A stretch of DNA of 64,000 nucleotides from Xanthostigma xanthostigma (taxonomy: Eukaryota > Arthropoda > Insecta > Raphidioptera > Raphidiidae): assembly GCA_963575645.1 (NCBI GenBank), contig OY754466.1:970001-1034000 (forward strand), written 5' to 3'. Under the pieces are notes generated by a model. That model saw only the letters and a list, made by a program, of their open reading frames with translations, did not search any database and was not told the DNA's origin. Of this stretch, positions 31,170-43,456 are shown piece after piece. Position 1 is the stretch's first letter, and the number at the start of each line of letters is the position of its first letter. The position numbers and the translations under genes are program-made.

Positions 31170-32360
31170 ATGACGTATTAAGTAAGGTAGAGGCTTGATT
31201 TTTTTAATATTTCGGTAGATGAATGATATGTTTTCATTGATTTCTCCAAAACTAGTCGGTGGAAATTAAAAAAAAAACTATTTAAATTAAAGTTAAAACC
31301 TTAATAAATTATTGAAAACAACAAAAAAATTGGTTGTCTGTAAAGTCGGTTTACGGACGATAGTTTTACGTGATAACGTATTCCGTAATACATAACCTAA
31401 ACCTCCCAAAATTTGGTTTCAATCCGCTTATCCTTGGTGTCGGAATGATAAGAAAATAATGTCAAAAGTGACGTTTGCAACTGTCAAAGTATTATGTTCT
31501 AATAATAATTAGTTATTCCAATACTTAACTTAGAAGGCGTTGCATTTCACAAAATACTAATGTCAAAAAATTGAATTAAACATTAGAAATGCAGCCGTTT
31601 TCATGTTAAGACAAGACATACGTTTGCTTCTAATTTCCATGTACGGCAAACAAAGACAACCGACCGCGTCGCGCCATGCATTACACAACATTGCATTTAT
31701 ACAGCTATTTTTCTATATAAATTTGTATAAAATATTTTTCTATATAAATTTGTATAAAAAAACTGTTTAGGCAAATTCTGTTATACGAAATCTATGTAAA
31801 ATGTTCTCCTCTTTCGTTTAAGACTGGTTTCAAACCGATCTGATTTAAATTGAGCGAGAAATTAGCAAAAAGCACGCACAGGGTCAGGCGGAACGTTACG
31901 CGTTATGCGTTACGCGTTACACTTTTTCGTACATGCAGCCGGTGTTTTATCAATTTATAATATTGGTGATTCATCAATTTATAAGACGTTATCACGTCAA
32001 AAACCGTTGTGCCCAACTAATTGAAAAGATATAGGTAAGATTAAATATCTTTTTAATTAATCGGTTTTTTTTTTGTTTTCAATAATTTATTAAGGTTTTA
32101 ACTTTAATTTAAATAGTTTTTTTTTTAATTTTCACCGACTAGTTTTGGAGAAATCAATGAAAACATATCATCCATCTACCGTTTTACCATAAAGCCTGTG
32201 TTAAATATGCCTACTTTTGAAGTCATTTACTTATTTAAATAATCGGCAACCCCCTCTAAAATTTTCAGAATTGGTTTAGACTTAGTCCAACTTCATATAA
32301 AAATCAAGCCTTTTATTTAAAATTGCCTTGGTGCTCGTACTACCTTAATTACAATACGAT
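31170..32360. repeat. Inverted-repeat element split by a core-swapping family copy
   Basis: Left arm about 31205-31325 (GGTAGATGAATGATATG, CCAAAACTAGTCGGTGG) returns inverted at about 32070-32195. Weaker outer arms (GTATTAAGTAAGGTAG and its inverse near 32340) extend the symmetry. The family copy at 31330-31998 lies beside the centre. Confidence 0.65.
31330..31998 (+). mobile_element. Core-swapping family, long core (copy 4)
   Basis: 669 bp with complete ends, long core, the TTACGCGTTATGCG array near 31895 and ACGTTATCACGTC at the end. Compared with 42884 it has an extra segment about 31605-31690, shared with 62891. Confidence 0.88.
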
Positions 32361-32946
32361 ATTCATTAAATAAGTTTCACCAACAATTATTAGTTTCCAA
32401 AAAAAAATCTGGAATATTGTTTGGTTCCTTTTAAAATTTGGTACAGGCAGTGGCGGACTTACACATTTCCCAAATATAGGTTTTTGAATTTTTGCCGCCC
32501 TTACCTCAACAATTAGGCTTTTGAAAAAAAATAATTATCGATTTTTTTATTGTATTTTAAAACTTTATTATAAATAATATTGATAATCGATGCGAAAAAC
32601 TTTCAAAAAACTTTTTTTAAATTAATTATAAGCAATTTAAAATTGATAAATATTAAAAAAAATCACGTGACTGCAAACGCACTAAAATTGTTTTTGACAG
32701 TTGTGACGTCATAATGGTAAAATGTATATGCGCAGTATACTGTCAATGGCTTCTACATGTGTATTGACTAAAACATTATGACGTCACATTATGTTCGGGA
32801 AATGTCGGCGCGCTCTCGGAACTGGGTACAAAAATTTATTTTTAATTTGATATAACTTTTGAATTATAACGAAAATAAAAAAAAGAAAAATAGTTTTGTT
32901 ATAAAACTTATATACGATCTTACCATTTATGACAAAAAAAAATTCA
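32361..32946. other. Stretch without recognised gene
   Basis: AT-rich. No feature recognised before the foldback element. Confidence 0.5.
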
Positions 32947-32952
32947 TTCAAA

Positions 32953-33600
32953 TACGGAAGCCAGGTTGGCTCATTGGTGACTAGTGGAGTAGTGGCACCG
33001 CACACGGCCACTTCCAACATGTTAACGCGTGCACGCGTTAACATGTGTCCGTGTGCGGGATAAATGCAGATTTCTGCCTTATCTGTGTGCGGGATAAATG
33101 CAGATTTCTACCTTATCCTGGAACGGTAATCGAGCTACCTCTGTCTTTTAACTGTCAAATTCTGTGAGCAGCGTTACTTTTTGCATTGAGGCTAGGCGTA
33201 GCTGAAGTTTTGTTTATAGTGAAATAAAGTAATAAAGAATTTCAAAGTAAACATTAGAAATGAGTTTATTGTTCATCACAGGTAATTTTACGGTAACATT
33301 TTCATTTTTAATTTTAACGAAACTCATTTCTAATGTTTTCTTTGAAATTCTTTATTACTTTATTTCACTATAAACAAAACTTCAGCTACGCCTAACCTCA
33401 ATGCAAAAAGTAACGCTGCTCACAGAATTTGACAGTTAAAAGACAGAGATAGCTCGATTACCGTTCCAGGATAAGGTAGAAATCTGCATTTATCCCGCAC
33501 ACGGACACATGTTAACGTGTGCACGCGTTAACATGTTGGAAGTGGCCGTGTGCGGTGCCACTACTCCACTCGTCACCAATGAGCCAACCCGGCTTCCGTA
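32953..33600. mobile_element. Foldback element with 6-bp target duplication
   Basis: Starts TACGGAAGCC and ends GGCTTCCGTA; the arms run almost the full 648 bp and meet near 33285. Flanked by TTCAAA (32947-32952 and 33601-33606). The left arm alone carries a tandem duplication of about 38 bp (GTGTGCGGGATAAATGCAGA twice). A 30-bp perfect sub-palindrome centred on the GTGCAC of ACGCGTGCACGCGT lies at 33019-33048. Non-coding. Confidence 0.88.
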
Positions 33601-33834
33601 TTCAAAAGCCCAATTGTCAGTTCTTATAGATTATTTTTACAATCCAACAATTTGGTTGAAATTGCACAAGAAATAGTTTTTGAGTATATATTTCTGAGCT
33701 AATCAAAGCTTAACCACGTACGACTAATAATGCGGGGTATTACACAATAATGTAAATACGGTAAACGTAACAAAATAATCGTTATTTGCCGTTCTAGGCT
33801 TTTCCAAAACTGCCACCTATTTTAGCATGTCATG

Positions 33835-34115
33835 TCGTCATCTTATACTATACCACCTGAGACCCGTGAAAAATAATCGGATGGGCCCCTCCCTTAATAT
33901 AAATAAAGCTTCACGTTGTATTTTCATCTTTATAAATCACGAAGTAAAGTAGATATTTGTATAATTCGTGTATGTTCTTGAGATAAATACCTAACTTAAG
34001 TTGATTGAATACAAACATTTTGTAATAAATGTTAGGTTCTTCCTGTCCTAACGGCCTTTCGGGCCGGGGGCCCGTGACATTTTGCCCGTTCTGCTACCCT
34101 AGAGTTACGCCACTG
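33835..34115 (+). mobile_element. hAT MITE, copy 1
   Basis: The reverse complement of 53697-53979 over almost its whole length (ATACCACCTG through GGGCCCGT to AGAGTTACGCCACTG). The right end is intact, the left end decayed, and no target duplication is readable. Confidence 0.75.
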
Positions 34116-37100
34116 TCCTTATTCAACCATTTTCTCCGAAAACCCAAAAACCACAGAAGACTACGATGTACATATAATACTCGCCACGGATCTAAAAGTT
34201 TCGGAACCTAGTCACAAACAGCGTCGCAAAGGCACATTTTAGAGCCGTCGTGACTCCCAATACCTTCCAGCTACCTGCACGGAACGTGCGCTCGTCGGTG
34301 ATTGGCCGTGATCGCTCGTTGCCTTTGTCACTTGTCGCTTTCCTGCTTTAAAGTACAGTCGAGTACGCTATTGTCAAGTTGTTATTCTTATGTTAGTTTT
34401 GTTGAGATGCGAGTTTGTAGTTTTTCAACAGACTGTACAAGCGCAAGCCCGCATTCGCATCTAACTTTCGAGCCTTTTAGTTTCGTGGCGCGTATTATAC
34501 TGAATTTTTACGTGGCTGTTTCGATCAAATTTAACCTAACGCCGCTACTGCGCTGCCAGTTCGTAATTTCTATATTATTTGTGTTTACGGTGACCTGTTA
34601 TCCGTATTTTAGCGACAACCTACTTACTATTTAGAACTAGATTTACCGACGACGCCAAAAAAATTTCACTTATTTTCATAATAGTACATGAATAATTCCA
34701 TTATATACTGTTATATTAGATATGACTGGTATATATATTGAAATTAGGTTGTCAAATTTTACACTACTTACATATTCAAATAGTCGTGACCTCCGCTTTT
34801 AAAACAAGAACTATTATTTCGGTGAAATTTATTAATGCAAATTTTACATCTTAGACATTATGCTGGGTTGCAGGAAGGATTGTCAGAAAATTTTATTTGA
34901 CAATGACCTTAGATATATGAAAAGCATTGGGGAGTTTTGAATCGACCCTGCTCGAAAAATAATTGTGGGGTCCATCAAATGGGTGGAGCTTTAAAAACAT
35001 GGCGACGATGGGGTATCATTTCGCATAGTTACTATGGTTACTATATAGTAAACAGTACAATTGTGAATTTTTTTAAGTGCAATAAAATGATAAGTATTTT
35101 CCTTAAAGAGGAACGTGCCGGCCATATCATAAAATTAGGCAAAAATTCAACTGAAACAGAACCTTCAAGTAAGGCGAATTTTAATGCTTTCTGTTTAAAA
35201 ACTTACAAAACAAGAAATAAAAGTGGTAAATAGAGATATTATATCAATGCAGAGTTGATGAACGTTGCAAACATATTATTGAAACATTACTTTATTGCCA
35301 CTGGTAAGTTCCCAACCTAAAAATAGTCATCTGTCAAAATGTATTTTCTACTTTATTTTTTTCTATCAAAATTCTTGTTATTTAATAATAATAACTATTC
35401 AATCAATAAATTAAGTTTTCAATACTAAGACTAAGTATAATATCTATAGGTACTTACTTGGTAAAATAACTAATCATCTGCATTGAAATGACGTGGTACT
35501 ATTACAACCTTTTACCAACTTTTTATTTGTGTTTGCACGAGGTGAAATTTCGCAGGTTCCATACTAAGTCATTTATTTATTTATCAACGTTTTTTTTTAC
35601 TATTATTATTATAAAAAAAAACACGATTAACAGTATTCATTGACAGTACGATTCATATACTTGTTTCTCACATGTTAGTTAATAAGTTTTGCCGCCAGAT
35701 AGAGTAGTCCATATTGCGGATCCCCAATAAAACGGTGTTTTATTAAATACATGTATTTAGCATCGTTTTTTGGACAGTTTTTTGGACAGATGATCAAAAT
35801 TTCGCTTGAAAAGCGATCTTTTTGTATGTAGAACAGTCATTTGTTTTTGTATGTGAGTATAATCTAATGTTCTAGAATCTAGAATATAAAATCTAGAATC
35901 TAGATGACAACAAGTTTGAATACGGCATTAGACTGTCATTTTGTGATCACGATTTAAGGTTATTGTCAACTCAATTTTTTGACAATCCAATGTTCGATAT
36001 CTGATGCAACTTTCCAGATCCCAGAGGACAGCTTGACCTATACACAGTGTTTTAAAAAGATAAAATAGAAATTAAAAAAAATCATATTATTTATTGTAGC
36101 TATCTACAATACAATACACATAAAATTATTTTTATATCACTAATTAATACTGATTAAACTTAACTTTATTTTCAAGAACTTATTTTGAAAATTAGTTGTC
36201 AGTTCTAAAAGGAACTTAAGTTTCCTTACTTATACGTCTTTGTTATTTGATTCGAAGAAAAATGCACAATTATTTGAGCATTTGTCGAGAGATTCCCAAT
36301 TTTACATAATTCATTAAAATTTTTCTACTCTTGCTGTATTCGTTCTTCGAATATTGTTAATATTTTATTAAATAGATAATAATTACTTAATATATTAATC
36401 TTATAGTATCATTAATTAAAATTTATTAGGTTTTTTTTTATTATTACATAACTATATATATCACAGTAATTCCTTTTTAATTACCGGAATAATTAAAATC
36501 ATACATTTCTGCGACAGATTTTTTTGTTGTATAAATAATTTGTCATGAACAAAATAATAAAAAGATGCATTATTTGTAAAACGACAAATACGTGGAAAAT
36601 GATACATAAGTATTAAAAAAAAAACACAAATGTTACTCAAAAACGATAGATTCTACAAAAAAGTCATGAGCCCCTTTTTGTGTCGAAACATTACAATTTT
36701 TTTCATAACTATTTCTCTGGAAAAATTGATAGTCTTAGAGATATTTGTTAAAAAGTTGAGTTTACCCCCTCTCACCGCTTGACAAGAAAAAAACTCACGG
36801 CTCAAAAAAAGGATCTACTTTTCAGAATATGCTTAGAACATCAAAACGCCTCTACAAAAATCCGCCTTGATCTGATTTTTTTCCAATGAAAGTAATTTTT
36901 CTAGGATATTATTAGGCAGTCTAAAGACACTTCCAGTATCCCGTGGCCGTATAGAGCACTAAAATGCTAAAAATTGATCGAAGACCAGTGTCTTGACTCT
37001 AATATTAATTTATTATTAAAATTTGATAACGATCCGTAAGCTTTCATAGTTAAAATCATTTGATGTTTTAAACAAATTAAACAATTATTACGTCAGGTAC

Positions 37101-37687
37101 AAAAATATGGAAGACAATAATATATATTATCATAGAATTATTAAGTAAAATATGTACTTATAACTATTACAGGCCCATGCTAAGGGAACAGCCGGCATGC
37201 TGCCAAAATGGTAAAAAAGTATTCTATTTAACATTCAACATGATTATTTAACGAATTTAGATAGCTCCTAAGAAAAATACGAAGGTATCAACGAAGATTT
37301 CGACGTTACAAACACTAGGGAAAATATCCAAATTTAAATTCATAGAAATCATCGCCAATTCACAGGAATTCATGGAGATCGGCAGCAACCCACGGGATGA
37401 TGGGCATACGCGAATGATTTTCCTGCATTTCTATTTTCACAATCGAACTCCGCAGTTTTTCTGGATATGTTCTAGTAAATTTGTGCCCTGTGTATTTTCA
37501 TTGGTATTGAAAACTGACCTCGAAATAAATTAACTACTTACCTAGAAATCGATCGAACTTGGAAATCCATAGAAATCTATACAGAATACATGGAAATTCG
37601 ATCGAAAACAATAGAACAACGGCGAACGCACGTGTCTATCAAGGGTGCCAAATTAGCTATACGTAACCCTGTTTTAGAAAAAAAATA
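34116..37687. other. Long stretch without recognised gene, 3' of the transporter
   Basis: 3.5 kb following the transporter stop codon on its strand. It should include the 3' UTR, but no convincing AATAAA is placed close to the stop. Positions 34190-34520 are more balanced in base composition and might be regulatory. A cluster of TCTAGAATCTAGA units lies at about 35870-35905. Frames up to about 110 codons show no family motif. Confidence 0.4.
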
Positions 37688-38835
37688 CTATAATTTAATA
37701 TTTTCATCGCTTATCGAAAATCCGCTGTTGATTTTCCCTTCAACGTCTTTCGGAACGTGTTTTTTATTTACAAAACCATCTTCTATTTCTTGCAAACTTT
37801 TATTCATCGTTTCCGGCAAGAAGATTGTACAATAAATTCCCCCAAGAAGAGAAGCTATACCAAATAAATATAAAGTTCCGCTCAATTTTAAAGTGTCTAA
37901 TAAATTCGGATAGATTTTCACTGATATGAATATTAAAATATTTGCAATGCTCAACACTAGGCCCGACATTATTCCGCGAACTTTCAGGGGAAATAACTCC
38001 CCTGTCATTATATAGGGTAATTGTAAGAAGCCTATCATGGAAAAACAGACACTACAAAAAATACACATCAGTGGTAACCATTTAAGTATTTTATCTTCGG
38101 ATGGATGATCTTCGTAATATTTCGAGTAACTAGCACAAATAATTAAAGACCCCGCCATTCCCAAACCGGAAGTTAAAGCCAATGTTTTTCGAGCGTACTT
38201 CCTAATTAAAACAGCACCAATAATGCTAGTTAAAAATCTTAAACTACCTATAATTATTGAACTGATATATTCGTTCATGTTAGTACCGACAGCCTGAAGA
38301 AAATTTATCGAATAAAATAAAATTATGTAGATGCCTGTTAATTCTTGGAACAGGAAAAATATCACCAATATACTGAAGGGTTTGTATAATTTAGGCGACA
38401 AAATGATCGATTTTTTGTGACAGCAACAAGTCGATGCTTCGGAAGTTGGTTTTTTATCGTCATCCAGTGTGGCTATTGTTTTCATATAAACGGTTTTGTT
38501 ATCCTGATCGGATGTGTTCAGAACGAGTTCGTCAAGGTCATGCTGGGCGACGGCATTGTTACCCCTGAGCCAGAGCAGGGACTCGAGGGCGTCGCTCTTC
38601 CTTCGCTTGGTGATCAACCAAGGTGGACTTTCGGGAACGAGATGCATCGCGATCAGCGTTGAACAGGACACGATCGCACAAATGAACGCTACGTACTTCC
38701 AGTGCAAGAAGTAGCCCAAAACGTAGATCAGTAAGACGCCGAACGAGGTGATGGCCGGGCCGAACGCGGACAGCAAGCCTCTTTGTTGAGCCGGAGTTAT
38801 TTCGGCTATGTAGGTGAAAGTTGATGTTATCATTC
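37688..38835 (-). CDS. Sugar transporter (Tret1-like), last exon
   Basis: Encodes the C-terminal 381 residues of an SLC2 / sugar-porter membrane protein, likely moving trehalose or hexose across the plasma membrane by facilitated diffusion. Landmarks in order: MITSTFTYIAEITPAQQRG (TM4, the ISEI block), LVPESPPWLITKRRKSDALE (the PESP motif before the central loop), a cytoplasmic loop with CCCHKK, FLFQELTGIYIILFYS (the QQ-G-N-YY block of TM7), MTGELFPLKVRGIMSG (the GELFP-RG motif) and LPETMNKSLQEIE (PETK-like end). The exon starts at an acceptor TTTTCAG/GA; the ORF runs into the intron up to 38887 but that part is not homologous. It joins exon 2 in phase (GTTG + GA = V-G). Tail ends ENIKL, stop at 37688-37690. 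Substrate is not certain. Confidence 0.93.
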
Positions 38836-38870
38836 CTGAAAACATAAATGAATGGAATATAAAATACCTA

Positions 38871-39261
38871 TTATCGAGCGTAGTCACTAGACTCGCATTC
38901 GAGAGGTGTCGGGTTCGAATTCCGGCGGGAGCAGATGTGGCTGGGACTTTTTCCTAATGCCTCTCGCCGAGAAACGGTATACCGGCCATGTTTTCATGGT
39001 TTTCCTCAATAATTCCAGATAAATATCGAGATGGTTCCTTATTCAAGGCCATGGCCGATTACCTGTCAAACTCCTAAGGTCAAAATTTGCCTAGTTTATC
39101 CTAATGCCCTAAAATTCCTTCATTCGCTCATTGCTATTAAGTGGAAGTTTAAAAATGCAGAAAATAACGGGAAGTGTAATAGATTAAAAATAGTAATGGT
39201 GCGAATGGCGTCTGTTATGACCTAAAGTCGAGAAACGGACGTTAAATGCATTATTATTATT
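38871..39261 (+). mobile_element. tRNA-derived SINE with 14-bp target duplication
   Basis: Flanked by ATATAAAATACCTA at 38857-38870 and 39262-39275. The tRNA-like head includes GTCGGGTTCGAATTCCGGC (B box), followed by a body of about 300 bp and an (ATT)n tail. The A-box side is shortened. A long target duplication and a simple-repeat tail fit LINE-mediated insertion. Other copies: 1-89, 13426-13788, and the head at 19355-19455. Confidence 0.92.
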
Positions 39262-39275
39262 ATATAAAATACCTA

Positions 39276-39802
39276 CAGTGTAACCTCTTTATAACGTCCT
39301 TCGTTATAACGAAAAACTCCCTATAACGTAGAAAATTTTACAGTTTGGTTGGTTTACCTTAAAACCCATACATTAATACCCTCTTTATAGCGTAACAACA
39401 ATTCTCTATTACGATGAAATATGTTCATATTTAGGCGTATTTAACAGTGTAATTGTTTTTATACAACAAAATGAAGATGAAGAAGATGATAAAGAGGATG
39501 ATTTTTAACCATCATCAACTATTCAACAAGCACTTGATGCCGCTAAACTTATCGAAAAATTCCTATTGTTTAATGAAGGTGATTCCACCACATCCCAAAA
39601 GTCAAGACATGCATAATACTTAATAAAATACAAAACAAATATTGGCATAGCAAAAACGCCAAGCAAAGTTAACAGACTACATGGAATAAATTAATTAGGT
39701 GAAATTTGGTTATTTTTCTTTCTTCCCTACATATAACGAAAACTCTTTATAACGAAAAAAAATGCTCGGTCCCTTGAGATTCGTTATAAAGAGGTTACAC
39801 TG
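39276..39802 (+). mobile_element. Tigger-like MITE with transposase remnant
   Basis: CAGTGTAACCTCTTTATAAC at the left is matched by GTTATAAAGAGGTTACACTG at the right, with TA on each side (39274-39275 and 39803-39804). An internal stretch reads NEDEEDDKEDDF-like acidic codons followed by SSTIQQALDAAKLIEKFL, reminiscent of the C-terminal part of Tigger/jerky transposases. The catalytic region is gone. Its left TA is the last two bases of the SINE target duplication. Confidence 0.88.
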
Positions 39803-40131
39803 TATTTAAAAAAGTTGGGAAGGGACGGAAAAGGAAGAAATACATTTTCTGGAAAACGGCTGGATAGATTTGGATAAAATTTACTATACATTCAGTCCGC
39901 ACTTTTTTCTCGTCTGCAATCACGTTTCTATACCAACCCAGAACCGATATTGATGCGGATGGATTTGTAGATAAACAATCGCAGAGAAAAAGCTATCAGT
40001 TTAAAAAAAAGAATAATCTTTTAAGATTCTCCTTAGAAATGGGCGACATCTGTCCGTTTATTTGCATATAAAAACGCGTCTAGTAAGTTATTTAAATCAA
40101 TTCAATGTTGCGATATTATTATCTGACTTAC

Positions 40132-40317
40132 CAACAGCTAGACCAGCTATGAATCTTCCAGCGTAAACCGTATAGATGTCAGTGGCGATGGCGACTGTTG
40201 ACCAACCGATGATAAACGGTATGGACGAGAATTGAACCGCTCTTTTCCTGCCAATATACTCGGACAGCGACCCGGCCATCAGAGCTCCTAGCGGGTTTGA
40301 TACGACGCCCAGGGATG
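40132..40317 (-). CDS. Sugar transporter (Tret1-like), middle exon
   Basis: 186 bp coding ASLGVVSNPLGALMAG through GRFIAGLAVG, covering TM2 and TM3. It includes LSEYIGRKRA, the family's RxGR(R/K)-type loop after TM2. The acceptor I chose is CTGTTTGTAG/CATCCC; an upstream TAG before an ATG at 40354 would break the frame with exon 1, whereas this one gives SWV-ASLGVVSNP as in the family. Donor GTTG/GTAAGT at 40132/40131. Confidence 0.93.
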
Positions 40318-40472
40318 CTACAAACAGAAAAGAGATGTTCAAGATAACGGCCATCTACGGGATTATAACATGTAAACCCAAGGTTTCCTACTATTTCCTG
40401 CTTCCCTAATCATTCAACTCTAGGGCATGGCATTATGCATCTGAATTAACAAAATGAATTTTGTATTGTAGC

Positions 40473-40966
40473 TAGTGATGTGCCGGATCGTTAAAAATGT
40501 ATATCCGCGGATACGGATCTGAATACGGATTTTTAGTTTCAAGATCCGCGGATACGGATCTTAACTTTCTTAGAGTACGCGGCGATAAATATTGCACATC
40601 GACCTTTGGAAAGAGACTATCTGTTATGGGAAAAAGTTATTGACCTCTCATAACAGATTGTCTCTTTCCAAAGATTGATGTGTAATATCTCATTATAAAG
40701 ATAGTTGATTTAGTACCTTTGAGTTATGTACTATTAGTATAGTACTCACTACGATAAATGTTTGCAATATAAAGGTGCCACATACGATTTAAAAAAATAA
40801 TCTGAATGGAATTTTACAGGTTTTCATTATTACCTAATCACCTAGGTATATATATTAAATTTCATCTATGAATTGAAAATTAATAAGGTAAAAGATCCGC
40901 TAAAAAACTAACGGATACGGATCTTTCTTCTCCCTCAGATATCCGCGGATATCCGGCACATCACTA
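40473..40966. mobile_element. hAT MITE with internal GGATCCG-type repeats
   Basis: TAGTGATGTGCCGGAT at the left and ATCCGGCACATCACTA at the right. Flanked by ATTGTAGC (40465-40472) and ATTGTAAC (40967-40974), an 8-bp duplication with one change. Repeated CCGCGGATACGGATC units lie inside both ends. An imperfect 65-bp hairpin (GAAAGAGACTATCTGTTATG and its inverse) lies at about 40608-40672. Confidence 0.9.
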
Positions 40967-40974
40967 ATTGTAAC

Positions 40975-41698
40975 GACAGAAATTAGATTTGAAAATGTCG
41001 GAAATTGTCTGGTAAATAAATAGGGATAGCCATGCGTCCTTGAAGTTTTCGTCCAGTGGATAAAATGTCTTCATTTTGTTAAGTTCCTAAGCAAAATTTT
41101 GTCGAACTACTCAAATGACTGAAATTGTTAACTATTTTTTATAACCATTATAAAAAAAGTTTATTGTAACGTATTTAACACGCAGCGATAGCGAGAAGTT
41201 TTGGGGTTGGCCAGCGAGTCAACCGGTTTCCGTATTTTTTTGCCTAAAATAATTAAGGAAGGAATACGTTCAGGAAGTATGGTTTTATGTTTAAAGTCTC
41301 ATGATCAACATTGAGATAAAACTACACTAAGTTACGAGAATTTTCGATATGTACCTACTCGAAGTATGAAATACACAGCGATATGTGGCAAATGCCAATT
41401 CGAGTAGGTTTCCCTTTTTTTCAAATCGCCGTATTTTCGAAACAAAAAACCGTAATTCGACAATTTCAGCTGAGACTGTAGTTTTTCACGCTGTGGTAGT
41501 AAAAAAATTGAACACCAGGGTACTCTCAGAGTTGACAATCTTTTGCAATTTTTGTCTGGTGGACTTTGAAGTGGAAACATCATCAGGAAAATTAATTCCC
41601 ATCATAAGAACTCAAAACTTTCTTTCGCAAGTTACGTGAGTTTGAAAATTGATGATATTGACTTCGTGATTGTTGATCCTCTAATTCTTTTGAGGAAT
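40975..41698. other. Intron stretch without recognised element
   Basis: No shared repeat or coding motif recognised. Confidence 0.5.
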
Positions 41699-41702
41699 AT
41701 AT

Positions 41703-42253
41703 TGTTGCGTGCCCCTTGTTGGGACGACTATGGATTCTGTGGGAATCTTCTAGTAACGACAACAATAACAATCGAAAGCAGGTAAAGACCCGATCTTTCT
41801 CGCAATAGATTGAAGAAACATGTAAAGAAAGGAATCTCGGAACAACGAGAACATTCTAGAAGCGTGTGACGAAGCTTTAAAATGAGCGGGGTGGTTGAGT
41901 CAGTCAGTCAGTTATTCGAGTTGTTCGTGAGTTGTGTTGATACAAGTCTGACGAAGATAAATAAACTTTAGTGAGTGCAATTATATAAATCTGTTTAACA
42001 TAAATAACTTTTTGTAAATACAAGTGTGAACCATTTACTGTACTAGATAAACTTTGTGTTGTGTTCCTGTGTTGTAAATATTTTGTGTACATAATTTAGT
42101 GACTCTATATTCTCTGTTACTTAGTCTTTTATTTTATTATTTAGAACTATTAGTTTTGTTTCTGTTAACGTTGTACGCTTTCGTTTGTGTGTTTAACTGT
42201 TTTGTTTAACATTTATTATTGTAAATAAATAATTTCCACCACGGACTACAACA
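41703..42253. mobile_element. Solo LTR candidate
   Basis: 551 bp bounded by TGTTG and CAACA, with ATAT on both sides (41699-41702 and 42254-42257). It contains AATAAA-type signals near its right end and has no internal coding region. TG/CA ends with a short duplication suggest the recombined remnant of an LTR element. The family is not identified and there is no second copy in the window. Confidence 0.55.
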
Positions 42254-42257
42254 ATAT

Positions 42258-42883
42258 TCTGACTTGTTTTTGTAAAAAAAAAAAACGGGTGAGATCCCGT
42301 GGCGGCGCATGAAATACTCCTTATGAAGATGTTATAATAATATGTAGATTTAATTAAAATTGTTAATTTTTATAAACTGTATATTTCCAAGGTTTTTCAA
42401 CGTCACTAACTTCATAGATAAAAAAAAAAATGGAAAACGAAAGTTTCCATAAAACATAAACAGGTCTCATAACTATTATGAAAAATTATGTAATATAACA
42501 TGTTTATAAAATCCCTACTAGTAATTAAAAGAAGATGAACTTTATTAATTATAAACATTATTGTGTCTGTGGTTAGGTTAGACTAATTATAAGTATCTAC
42601 AACGTAAAGGCTAAAAAAATTATAGACGCAAATAATTTGGAATCTTTGAAATTTATCTGTACCCGAGTAACAAAACTGCGGATGTCGAATTCTTGTTCAA
42701 GTAAGATTCATTAAAGAATCCGGTTCGTTCACTTAAAAAATCCGGATCAAACGAAATCAAATTAATATACAATTTAAATCTAAAAAATTCAGGTCGTAGT
42801 GAGGAGCTTTTTCGACAAAATTCTTTACATACAGACATTTTGGCATTTATTTGTAGCAGAAAATTGGCTTTCGATAAAAAAAA
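42258..42883. other. Intron stretch without recognised element
   Basis: A short GGGTGAGATCCCGTGGCGG follows an A run near 42280-42305. Otherwise nothing recognised. Confidence 0.45.
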
Positions 42884-43456
42884 TTGGTTGTCTGTAAAGT
42901 CGGTTTACGGACGATAGTTTTACGTGATAACGTATTCCGTAATACATAACCTAAACCTCCCAAAATTTGGTTTCAATCCGCTTATCCTTGGTGTCGGAAT
43001 GATAAGAAATGTCAAAAGTGACGTTTGCAACTGTCAAAGTATTATGTTTTAATAATAATTAGTTATTCCAATACTTAACTTAGAAGGCGTTGCATTTCAC
43101 AAAATACTAATGTCAAAAAATTGAATTAAACATTAGAAATTCAGCCGTTTTCATGTTGCCTTTATACAGCTATTTTTCTATATAAATTTGTATAAAAAAA
43201 CTGTTTAGGCAAATTCTGTTATACGAAATCTATGTAAAATGTTCTCCTCTTTCGTTTAAGACTGGTTTCAAACCGATCTGATTTAAATTGAGCGAGAAAT
43301 TAGCAAAAAGCACGCACAGGATCAGGCGGAACGTTACGCGTTAGGAACGTTAGGAACGTTACGCGTTACGAACGTTACACTTTTTCGAACATGCAGCCGG
43401 TGTTTTATCAATTTATAAGATTGGTGATTCATCAATTTATAAGACGTTATCACGTC
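42884..43456 (+). mobile_element. Core-swapping family, long core (copy 5)
   Basis: 573 bp with complete conserved ends and long core. The GAACGTTA/GGAACGTT array lies at about 43328-43378 and has a different number and order of units from the other copies. Confidence 0.88.

Larger units (their letters stand above)
38836..40131 (-). other. Transporter intron 2
   Basis: GTAAGT donor at 40131 down to 40126 and a CAG acceptor at 38836-38838. It contains a SINE (38871-39261) and a Tigger-like MITE (39276-39802), together about 70% of the intron. Confidence 0.9.

Noticed and set aside
34302-34634. 110-codon plus-strand frame as a gene
   Set aside because: No recognisable domain, and no splice or conservation evidence.
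34937-35233. 98-codon plus-strand frame as a gene
   Set aside because: No recognisable domain; composition like the surrounding non-coding DNA.
38836-38887. Transporter start at the ATG at 38885-38887
   Set aside because: This segment is intron sequence with a CAG acceptor; homology begins at MITSTFTYIAEI.
40318-40354. Transporter exon starting at the ATG at 40352-40354
   Set aside because: Joining there would break the frame with the upstream exon; the acceptor before 40317 gives a family-consistent SWV-ASLG join.
41703-42253. Full LTR retrotransposon at this site
   Set aside because: Only one LTR-like unit is present and there is no internal coding region.
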